Origin: an uncultured Bacteroidales bacterium
GTDB taxonomy: Bacteria > Bacteroidota > Bacteroidia > Bacteroidales > FEN-979
Length of the DNA: 34,957 bases
Direction: 5' to 3'
Assembly (NCBI GenBank): GCA_903837605.1
Contig: CAILVF010000017.1
Location: forward strand, 1 to 34,957
Shown here: positions 16,168 to 23,900 of the stretch, piece after piece
How the letters are laid out: each line of letters starts with the position of its first letter
How positions within the stretch are numbered: position 1 is the stretch's first letter
Program-made: the position numbers and the translations under genes
The notes under the pieces: generated by a model
Database searches by the model: none
Told to the model about the DNA's origin: nothing
The model's input: the letters and a program-made list of their open reading frames with translations, nothing else

Positions 16168-16917
16168 TTATTGGTTTGATGCTGTACCACCAAAACAGGC
16201 TAAAGCAAAACCAGCCATACATAATTCTGGCTCAAGCGCACAAACGACAGCACAAATCCAATCTTGGGAACAATCATTAATTGCACATAACATACATTTC
16301 CCAAAATTATTTGGATATTGCTGAGGGCAAGGTATCTCATAGAAATCAGGATCAGGATTAGGATCCGGAGTAAATACTTTAAAAAATGGCACATCATTAT
16401 ATAAGTGAATATGTCCTACCTGATTATTTGAGTTTAAGCAGAACTCATAGTATTCCTCTGACATATCTCCTGAATAAACTACGTATTTGGAATCTGGAGA
16501 GATGCTTGTAAGAACTGCCCTTGTGATAATAAAATTACCACGATACTCATAAACATTTAAAGCGTCAAATACTTTCGAAGAATTGACAATTTTAAAATGG
16601 AATGCAACTATACCAGTATTATCAAACACAACTAATTTAATACTATCGGTCTTCAAACTATCGCCTAAGTTATTTTCGATTCTTCTCCACGCAGTTGAAT
16701 TAATAAAATTTTGAACAACCGAATCATTAATACTGACTAAAACCACTTTTTTCAAATGATCACCAAATATATTGGGATCAGGTGCATTTTTAGTGCCCTT
16801 TTGATATATGATTTTCCGAGTTGAACCTATTGTACCAATATTCTTAGTACAGGAAGTAACAATCATAACACTCATTAAAATGAGTAAACATAGAACATTT
16901 GGCACATTTCTTCTCAT
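16168..16917 (-). CDS. Lipoprotein with cysteine-rich hydrophobic C-terminal tail, unknown function
   Basis: The 249-residue protein starts with a lipoprotein signal peptide whose lipobox is IVTSC, with Cys23 as the lipidated residue. The middle (about 40-185) is an unrecognised soluble domain without clear motifs. A PDPNPDPD linker leads to a C-terminal tail of about 50 residues with eight cysteines: IPC, GKC, MLC, NDC, WIC, VVC, ELC and LAC. The tail is otherwise hydrophobic and ends CFGGTASNQ. Spacing from the second cysteine is C-2-C-4-C-5-C-3-C-6-C-7-C. This resembles disulfide-rich bacteriocin-like peptides such as halocin C8 in style, but I cannot show homology. The base composition is AT-rich, which suggests accessory or transferred DNA. 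Confidence 0.7.
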   Translation of the reverse strand: MRRNVPNVLCLLILMSVMIVTSCTKNIGTIGSTRKIIYQKGTKNAPDPNIFGDHLKKVVLVSINDSVVQNFINSTAWRRIENNLGDSLKTDSIKLVVFDNTGIVAFHFKIVNSSKVFDALNVYEYRGNFIITRAVLTSISPDSKYVVYSGDMSEEYYEFCLNSNNQVGHIHLYNDVPFFKVFTPDPNPDPDFYEIPCPQQYPNNFGKCMLCAINDCSQDWICAVVCALEPELCMAGFALACFGGTASNQ

Positions 16918-17235
16918 AGTCTAAGGCTTTTGGTGAAATGATTTTTTAAAAGGGTTCTTTATAAAATTAAGTAGGTAACGGAAATTAATGTTTGCTGTGT
17001 TGATTATCATAATGTTAAATGGGGAATAGCCTTGAAAGGCAAGTATATTAGCGTTATTCTCAGTTAATATTTATAGATAACAAGTCAAGATTATTTTGTT
17101 GTTTATATTATTGATTTACAAGAGTTAGCATTCAAATTAAATGGGTTTGGTCTTTTACTGGCCTTCAAACCATATTTTGTGTTACCCATTCAAATTTATA
17201 AAGTGCCTTAAACAGCCTAGTGTCTTGTTAACTAT
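16918..17235. other. AT-rich non-coding stretch
   Basis: I see no convincing gene, hairpin or TAnnTTTG box here. The plus-strand frame starting at 17141 has no family features and runs antisense into the flavodoxin region. Third-frame scraps on the minus strand (such as FKALYKFEWVTQNMV) could be decayed remains of the flavodoxin gene's 3' part, but this is weak. Confidence 0.5.
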
Positions 17236-17370
17236 TCACTTGAAAAGGATCGTCTTTTTTATTCTCCAAAAGGATGGAGCTATTGCCGGACGCTCAATAA
17301 AATTGCCCTTCCATGCATCAAAACAAGCTTTTTTAATAACCTGGAATTCCCCGAATTGCCGGGCCTTCAT
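17236..17370 (-). pseudogene. Probable frameshifted C-terminal continuation of the flavodoxin-like gene (44 codons)
   Basis: An ATG overlaps the flavodoxin stop codon (TAATG at 17372-17368) and opens a 44-codon frame. It begins MKARQFGEFQVIKKACFDAW and contains RPAIAPSFWRIKK, ending at TGA 17238-17236. The sequence looks like the amphipathic helix expected after the last strand of EFR1-type flavodoxin domains (a P-D-x-x-x-x-x-A-x-x-F-G pattern). This makes a single-base frameshift of one longer gene more likely than two genes. A translationally coupled micro-ORF is the alternative. Confidence 0.45.
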
Positions 17371-17801
17371 TACTTCATAAAATCGGGGAACTGCACCGAA
17401 AGCCTTGGCCAGGGGAGATATGCCTGGTAAGAGCCGAATCCCAGAAAACCCGAATTGTCAATCAGTTTCCATCCCTTTTTTCTTAGGATATTATCAGCAT
17501 CTCTTACAGTGGTTCCAACAACCACTGCATATGTGATAAAAAGAAAATAAGGTTTTTCATTAACCTTTGGAAATTTCATCAGCCAATCCCTGATACAGAA
17601 AGGAAGCTGATAGAAAAAAACCGGAGTTCCAATACCAAGCAGATCACACCCTCTTAATATATTTTCAGGCGGCTCATCTTTGATTTTCATCCAGTCCAGC
17701 ACTTCAAGATCCGCACCTTTATTTAAAATGCCATTGGCAATTGATAAAGCTATTTGCCTGGTATTCCCCGTTTGTGAAAAAACAATAATTTTAACCTTCA
17801 T
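17370..17801 (-). CDS. Flavodoxin-like FMN protein (EFR1-type N-terminal domain), probably truncated
   Basis: The 143-residue frame has a flavodoxin phosphate-binding loop, VFSQTGNTRQIA (residues 7-18), a second flavin-contact segment GIGTPVFFYQLP, and FITYAVVVGTTV near the third loop. These features match the flavodoxin domain that begins EFR1-family ferredoxin-flavodoxin proteins. In those proteins the domain is followed by a helix and a 4Fe-4S ferredoxin domain. Here the protein stops at PRLSVQFPDFMK and no CxxCxxC cluster is found downstream. A 44-codon continuation in another frame overlaps the stop, so a frameshift is likely. It is the last gene of a unit following the wHTH regulator (22-nt gap). 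A role in electron transfer is inferred from the family, and activity is doubtful. Confidence 0.75.
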   Translation of the reverse strand: MKVKIIVFSQTGNTRQIALSIANGILNKGADLEVLDWMKIKDEPPENILRGCDLLGIGTPVFFYQLPFCIRDWLMKFPKVNEKPYFLFITYAVVVGTTVRDADNILRKKGWKLIDNSGFLGFGSYQAYLPWPRLSVQFPDFMK

Positions 17802-17823
17802 GCTTATTTATTTCAATCAGGAA

Positions 17824-18126
17824 TTAATTTTTTACACCATATAATCCTGCCGGGAATCTCTTCGGTACGAATCGTTTTTGAATGATTTCGTTCAATTGAT
17901 TGTACATGGGATGATTTTTATTGGCCATGAACCTTTTCCTGTTATGTTCCCGGTATGATATGATTATCCCTGATACTTCAAGGCGATTTAATTCAAAGCG
18001 GATGGCGTAGGACGATATCCCAAGTTCTTGTTCGAGTCCATGCAGGTATGAGGCAGAGCCGTGATTCAGGAATAAGCGAACCACTAGCCTGAGCCTTGTT
18101 TCATTCGAAATGAGTGAATCTAACAT
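17824..18126 (-). CDS. Small winged-helix DNA-binding regulator
   Basis: The 100-residue protein begins MLDSLISNETRLRLVVRLFLN, followed by a helix-turn-helix (YLHGLEQELGISSYAIRFELNRLE) and a wing (GIIISYREHNRKRFMAN). This is the ArsR/MarR-like winged-helix pattern of short Bacteroidetes regulators. These are often seen beside surface-polysaccharide or envelope genes. No metal-binding cysteines are present, so metal sensing is unlikely. It lies 34 nt after the response regulator and 22 nt before the flavodoxin gene, so it probably belongs to the two-component operon. The target is unknown; self-regulation of the locus is an inference. Confidence 0.8.
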   Translation of the reverse strand: MLDSLISNETRLRLVVRLFLNHGSASYLHGLEQELGISSYAIRFELNRLEVSGIIISYREHNRKRFMANKNHPMYNQLNEIIQKRFVPKRFPAGLYGVKN

Positions 18127-18160
18127 AGGAGAATTGACTTTTTCAATTTACGAACAGATC

Positions 18161-19387
18161 TTACAAATTTTCCTCTCTCCCGACATCCGGCTTCCCTGCT
18201 GTAGCGATTGAATTTTTACTTTGCCATTCTATGAAATCACTAACCCTCTCGGGGCTCACAATTGCATGTTCCTCTTTAAGGGCGGATGAAAAAATTTTGA
18301 CTGTACTTTTATGTTCAATGGTATTTTCAATACTTTTCCTATTGATGATAACCTTTGGGTTGATCCTGAAGAATTCTAACGGATTCAGCATAGTTTCAAT
18401 CTGATCAATGGTGAAATTTAACGGATGCTGAAATTTTCTGTTGGCCACCAGCATCACAATGTCGTCATCAAGGAAGAAATGATCAATATTGTTTGTATGA
18501 AAAGAGGTAAAAAGGCCGTCAATAAAAACCATGAAATGACTTTTATACCGATTCTCAATGTTCTTTTGGGATGATTCTATATTATCCAGCATTTTCAGAC
18601 AATCATTCCTGCCATATTTCCTGAATCTTTCAAGTGCATTCTTCAAATCATCAAGACCAACAGGCTTCAGCAAAAAATCTAAACTGTTCAGTTTGGAATT
18701 ATTAGTCCACTCATTATGTGTTGTTGTTAAAATAATATAAGTGTCATTCGCGATTTCGCTTAAAATTTTCCAGTTTTGTCCAGATGCCTGTTCTGCATCA
18801 ATAATGAGGATATCTGTTTTAATACTGCTTTGTAATGCGGGAATACTTTGTTTAACGGTATCGAAGGTGAGAACCACATATATTGACGGATCAATCTTCT
18901 TAATTAGCATGTAAAGATGTTCAGCCGATAGCTTTTCATCTTCAATGATCACAACTTTCACCTTATACATGAATTTATCCGTGTACATCCCGGGTATTTG
19001 ATTCTGGGATTTTAAATCAAGGTGTAATTGAATTAAAGTAAGCAGTTCATATTTATTAATAGGTTTTTGTATGTAATCATTGCATCCTGCTTCCAATGCT
19101 TTTTCCCTGTCACCTGAAGTGCCGAAGGCTGTTTGTGCAATAATAATCACTTCCTTATTAAATTGCCGGATTTTTCGGGTAGCCTCATATCCGTCCATAC
19201 CGGGCATTTTTATATCCATCAGAACCAAATCTATGTCGGGATAACTATAGCAAAAAACAACAGCCTCATTTCCTGATTTAGCAAATATGACTTTATTACT
19301 TATTTTACCGACAATCACATTAAGATAAAGCTCCGATGCTTTATCATCGTCGACAATCAGTATATTTATTTTTCCTGTTGATCTCAC
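18161..19387 (-). CDS. REC-REC-LytTR response regulator (double receiver)
   Basis: The 408-residue protein has two receiver domains and one LytTR DNA-binding domain. REC1 (about 8-122) has acidic pocket DDD13-15, phospho-acceptor Asp58 (VLMDIKMPGMDG) and Lys108 (IQKPIN). It resembles receivers attached to hybrid kinases. REC2 (about 143-258) has pocket EDE149-151, Asp197 (LIIDAEQ) and Lys241 (LLKPVG), as in LytR/AlgR regulators. The LytTR domain covers about 283-390 (FTIDQIETMLNPLEFFRINPK minus its last residues; then VIINRKSI). Both receivers keep the catalytic residues, so both could be phosphorylated. The gene starts 16 nt after the histidine kinase stop, and the kinase lacks its own receiver. 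The arrangement looks like a hybrid-kinase receiver moved onto a LytTR regulator. Confidence 0.92.
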   Translation of the reverse strand: MRSTGKINILIVDDDKASELYLNVIVGKISNKVIFAKSGNEAVVFCYSYPDIDLVLMDIKMPGMDGYEATRKIRQFNKEVIIIAQTAFGTSGDREKALEAGCNDYIQKPINKYELLTLIQLHLDLKSQNQIPGMYTDKFMYKVKVVIIEDEKLSAEHLYMLIKKIDPSIYVVLTFDTVKQSIPALQSSIKTDILIIDAEQASGQNWKILSEIANDTYIILTTTHNEWTNNSKLNSLDFLLKPVGLDDLKNALERFRKYGRNDCLKMLDNIESSQKNIENRYKSHFMVFIDGLFTSFHTNNIDHFFLDDDIVMLVANRKFQHPLNFTIDQIETMLNPLEFFRINPKVIINRKSIENTIEHKSTVKIFSSALKEEHAIVSPERVSDFIEWQSKNSIATAGKPDVGREENL

Positions 19388-19403
19388 TTGACTGACTGAA
19401 AAA

Positions 19404-20867
19404 TTAATTTGTGTTCATCTTTTTCTCATCATCCCATTTGAATGGGATAGTGAAATAAAAGCAGGAACCTTGCCCTAATTCACTTACGACCCATATTTTA
19501 CCACCCAACATTACCACATACGATTTTGCAATTGCCAAGCCCAGGCCGGCTCCCTGCCTTGCCTGTATGTCGGCAACATCCGCCTGTATGAAACGCTCAA
19601 ATATGGCTTCCTGCCGATTGTACGGGATTCCTATGCCTGTATCTTTGACAAAAAATTCGAGTTCTTCGTTCCCATTGGAGTGGTCCTCTAAAACTGCGGG
19701 TTTTAATTTATACCCAAATTCCACCGAACCATTATCGGTATATTTAATAGCATTTTTTACCAGGTTTGAAAGAATTGCATACAATTTTTTTTCATCGGTG
19801 GTAATAATGGCTTTATCGAAAGGCAGACTATTGCGAAAGGAAAGGCTAATTCCTTTGCTGTCGGCATCGGGTTTGAAAAGCCTGTATACATATTCAATTT
19901 GCTCATTTATTTTCGTCTCCCAGGTAAAAACCTGCATGTTCCCTGATTCTATTTTAGATATATCCACAATTTCATTAATAATATTAAGCATACGTTCACC
20001 GCTCTTTTCTATCATTGCAAGATATTCCTCGCGGTCCTTCCCTGCTAGCCCGGGTTCACTGAGCAGGGATGCAAAACCGAGAATCCCATTCATAGGGGTT
20101 CGTATTTCATGGCTCATATTAGCAAGAAAAGCCGATTTTAAACGGTCGCTCTCCTCAGCCTTTTCTTTTGCGAAAAGTAATTCCTGACTTTCCTTCTTAA
20201 GGAGACCTTGTAACTTCTTTTCAGTTATAAGTGAAGTATTTAAATGATCTATCAGATATGAAGTTGACAGCACAAGCAGACAGTTAAACACGAAAATATT
20301 GAAACATATTACCAAGGCATTACCAAGTGTTAATTCCTGGAAAACTATCAGTTTTGAAAAGCTTACAGGAAACAAGGATAATAGCATAAAAAAACAGGCG
20401 GTATTAACAGCAACTGATATCAAGCCGGCGCGTTTACTTTGAAAAAGTGTGAGCAGGCTTGAAAGACTTAAAAGAATAACAAAACCCGGTTCCGTTTTGT
20501 TTAAATTAATGGAAAGCACGATTGCCAGAACATAAAAGTTGATCGAAAACAATAATTTTTTAGTTCTGATACTATTATATTTATAAAAGAAAATATAACC
20601 AACAACCATAAATGAAATAGCGTCGTATAAGCCAATAGCAGAATGATGTGTCCTGATCGAAAAGAAAATGCTTATAAAAAAAGCCACAATGCTGAATGGA
20701 AATGTTATAAGTAAAATGGAGATGAACAGTTTATCTCTCAGGTACGGCAATCCATCTTCATTAATAGCATCATGGGTTGTATAATTATCCACATAATATT
20801 GAACATACAAATCCCATAAATTTGATAATCTTCGTTTCATAGATTCTGATGTTTTAATACTTGCCAA
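19404..20867 (-). CDS. Membrane sensor histidine kinase without receiver
   Basis: The 487-residue kinase has an N-terminal membrane domain of about six helices (roughly residues 46-212), with short loops and no periplasmic sensor domain. A coiled-coil linker (LLKKESQELLFAKEKAEESD) leads to HisKA with phospho-acceptor His253 (FLANMSHEIRTPMNG). The HATPase domain has the N box NAIKYTDNG, G1 DTGIGIP, the F box IFERFIQAD and G2 GAGLGLAIAK. The family form often carries a C-terminal receiver, but this protein ends just after the ATPase domain (FKWDDEKKMNTN). The receiver is on the next gene, 16 nt downstream. Met1 at 20867 or Met10 at 20840 could be the start. It begins 37 nt after the giant adhesin gene, which suggests that locus is its target or shares its transcript. 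Confidence 0.93.
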   Translation of the reverse strand: MASIKTSESMKRRLSNLWDLYVQYYVDNYTTHDAINEDGLPYLRDKLFISILLITFPFSIVAFFISIFFSIRTHHSAIGLYDAISFMVVGYIFFYKYNSIRTKKLLFSINFYVLAIVLSINLNKTEPGFVILLSLSSLLTLFQSKRAGLISVAVNTACFFMLLSLFPVSFSKLIVFQELTLGNALVICFNIFVFNCLLVLSTSYLIDHLNTSLITEKKLQGLLKKESQELLFAKEKAEESDRLKSAFLANMSHEIRTPMNGILGFASLLSEPGLAGKDREEYLAMIEKSGERMLNIINEIVDISKIESGNMQVFTWETKINEQIEYVYRLFKPDADSKGISLSFRNSLPFDKAIITTDEKKLYAILSNLVKNAIKYTDNGSVEFGYKLKPAVLEDHSNGNEELEFFVKDTGIGIPYNRQEAIFERFIQADVADIQARQGAGLGLAIAKSYVVMLGGKIWVVSELGQGSCFYFTIPFKWDDEKKMNTN

Positions 20868-20904
20868 ATCTTATATAAATCTCTGAAAATCTGATTGGTT
20901 TAAA

Positions 20905-23900
20905 TTAGTTTGTTGTAAAACTAACTTCATTGCCATAGGCTGTACCTGAGCTGTTGGTTGCATAGGCCCTCACAAAGTAGGTTGTTCCCTGGGTAAGCCC
21001 AGTGATTGAACTGGGATATGAGCCTGAAGGAGAGCCATCTACCGTATGGTTCCCTGTGGCAATAGGATTGGGTGAAGTACTCCAGCATACGCCGCTCACG
21101 TTAACAGCTTCCCCGCAATTGTAGCTGATATTCCCACCGCTGATTGCGGAGCTTGATGTTATACTGCTTATGGTAGCTGTGGTGAGGGTGATGAAGCAGT
21201 TGTTTATCAAAGCAGTTACCTTAACCCTTGCAGGGCTCTCACAACCATTTACAGTCTGGCTGGCCCAATAATCGGTATTATTGACCAGGGGAGTTGTTCC
21301 TGCCAGCAAGTTACCTCCTGAAGATGCATCATACCATTTGATAATGGAGCCAGGCTGCCCGTTTGTCACCAGGTCGGCGACTTTTGGGGAAGGTCCCGTT
21401 GAAATCAGGCATATCTTTCCCAGGGTAAAATCACCTAAGGTCGTTAGAGGAGTTTTATTAGTAAAACTTGGAGTAGTCGTATCGTACGATGAAATTGTAC
21501 CAGCATATTTCTTTAACATGACCACTGTACTTAAGGTGTTATATCCTGTGGGATCGAGGGTGACTTTATACTGCAACCCACTTCCACCGGTCTGGCTGAT
21601 AGTCCAGAAGCGGTCGGTGGTGAGCAGTGAGGTATTTGCCGGAAGATTTCCCGAAAGCGCAGCTTCGGTTTGTTCTGCAGTTACAACGCTTGTCCCGTTA
21701 AGGGAAGTATAATTGAAAGTAAGTGGACGGTAATTTCCTCCCTTGCCGATGGGGAACAATTTTGACCCCGTGGTACTGAAGGTTTGCGACAACTTGCCTG
21801 CGACATATTTCGAGGCATCAGCATTGGTAATGTTACCGTTGGCGCCGATAGTTAAAGTGTCGGTGTTAGTAACGATCATACCGTTCAAAAAGTCCAGAGT
21901 GCCGTTAGCCCTTATATTACTGGAGAGTGTAATCCCGGCAATATTATCAATTGTGAGGTTACCAAAAGTATTGGTGCCGCTGCCACTAATGCCCTGGGCT
22001 GAACTACCGTTGAATGTGACCTTGCTGGATTCGTCAAAATTGCATGAGCCGTTGTTCAGCCATGAGCCGCTTACGGAAAGATCTTTGCCGGATGGTAAAG
22101 TTAAAGTGGATCCTTTAAGAATCGAAAGGTTCCTGCAAACGGCAGGAGTGGCAGGCAATTCATTTACTGTAGGCTGGTGTATCGCAATAGCCGGAATCGA
22201 TGCATCAGAGGCAGAGGTAGGCACGGCGTTGGTACTCCAGTTGCCAGGTGTATTCCAATTAGTACTCACCACACCAATCCAGCTGCTCAGAGATGGTCCT
22301 TCCAAAGCGCCCATGCTGGTTGTAGCAGATCTCGGGGAGCCCGTATAGTCGGCAGTCTGCCCGCTGATGCCTGTTCCATTGAGAAGAGCGGTCGGATAAT
22401 ATCCGTAGTAATTGCTACCGCCGGCTCCCGAAAACATGGGGTCAGCATTCAGGCTTCCGGCATCCTGGCCGGTGGCTGTTTTCCAATCATCCAGTGTTGC
22501 TTTATCTGAACCATTAAAATTGCCCAGTAAATTGCCTGTGGCAGGAAGATAATCGTTGTAGTCAATGGTGGCCGGTGCAGAAGTAAGCCCGATGGTATAA
22601 TGGGCGCCGGTAGCTCCGTTGTTTGCGCGCGCGTTCACAAAAATATTGTTGCGGTAATCGCGGGTGTTGCTTCCGTTGCCGTACATTGCATAACTGGCGT
22701 ATGCTCCCGTGGTGGGTGCTCCGGCCAGGTACACGGTATTAAAATAGAAACTGTTGGTTCCGCCAAGATCTGAGATCCCGTAAAGGGTAGTGGCTGTATT
22801 GCCTCCCAGGCTGATGATATTGTTGGAATAGGTGGCTGTACCTGCATTTGCATTGATGCCACTGATGGAGGCACCTGAATTGCCGGAAACCGACAGATCA
22901 CGGATAAAATTATTTGAAACCGTACCGGAAGTGGTATTGCCGTTGTAATAAATTCCGGCAATACTCCCTGCCGTATTGGTCGTTCCATTAACAAGATTTG
23001 CTACTGTATTGCCTGAAATGATTGCATTTCCTGTTCCGTTGTTATAAATTCCATACACGACCTGTGCCTCAGATAAGGAAGGTGAACTTGCCTGGATACT
23101 CCCGGTGATGATTGTACTGCCAATCGTATTATTGCGGATAACAATGGCTCCTTGTTGGTCCAAGATATTATAGATGCCATAGAAATTTGTTGCATATCCC
23201 GAATTACTGTTGAATGTTGAAACAGAGCCAATAACATTGTTATTACAATCAAAAGTTCCCCTGCTGGAATTGTAAATTCCATACACATTGCAATTAGACC
23301 CTCCGCTGTTAATCATTATGGAACTTGGGCTGTTGGCATCTCCAATTGTATTTCCTGTAATTGAATAATTTCTGAGATTAGAAATGACGTCAGTTAAATA
23401 CATAGTATAATAGATCAAATTTGATGTACTGGTAAGGGAGAAATTCTTTATCGTATTATTCTGAATTCTAACTGAAGATTCCGCAACGTAAATTTCAGCA
23501 AAAAAAGAGGAATACATATAAGTGCTTGCCCACGTACCATTACAATAGGGGGCGTTACCTCCAAAATAATTGTTGGATATCGTATTGTCACCTTTGACCT
23601 GATAAAATGCAACCGCGTAGCAACTTGTAGATACGTTTGTCATGAGGGGTTCCTTCTGATAAAAGCTGTTTCCTGAAATTGTCCAGTTGATAGAACCATG
23701 AAGAGTGATGCCACAGCTCACACCATCTCTGCTGGAAAAATCATAGATATTGTTATTGCTGATTATATTTCCACCATTTTCCAAACCGGTAGTACCATAT
23801 GAATATATTGCCGCTGTTGGCCTTTTTGCATCAGTTGAGCAGGTGATGTCATTGTGGTCGATCGTGTTGTTATTGTTTCCCATGCCCGAACTTGAGGTCG

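Noticed and set aside
17141..17380. Plus-strand 79-codon gene
   Set aside because: No recognisable domain or promoter; it is antisense to the flavodoxin continuation and in AT-rich DNA where such frames arise by chance.
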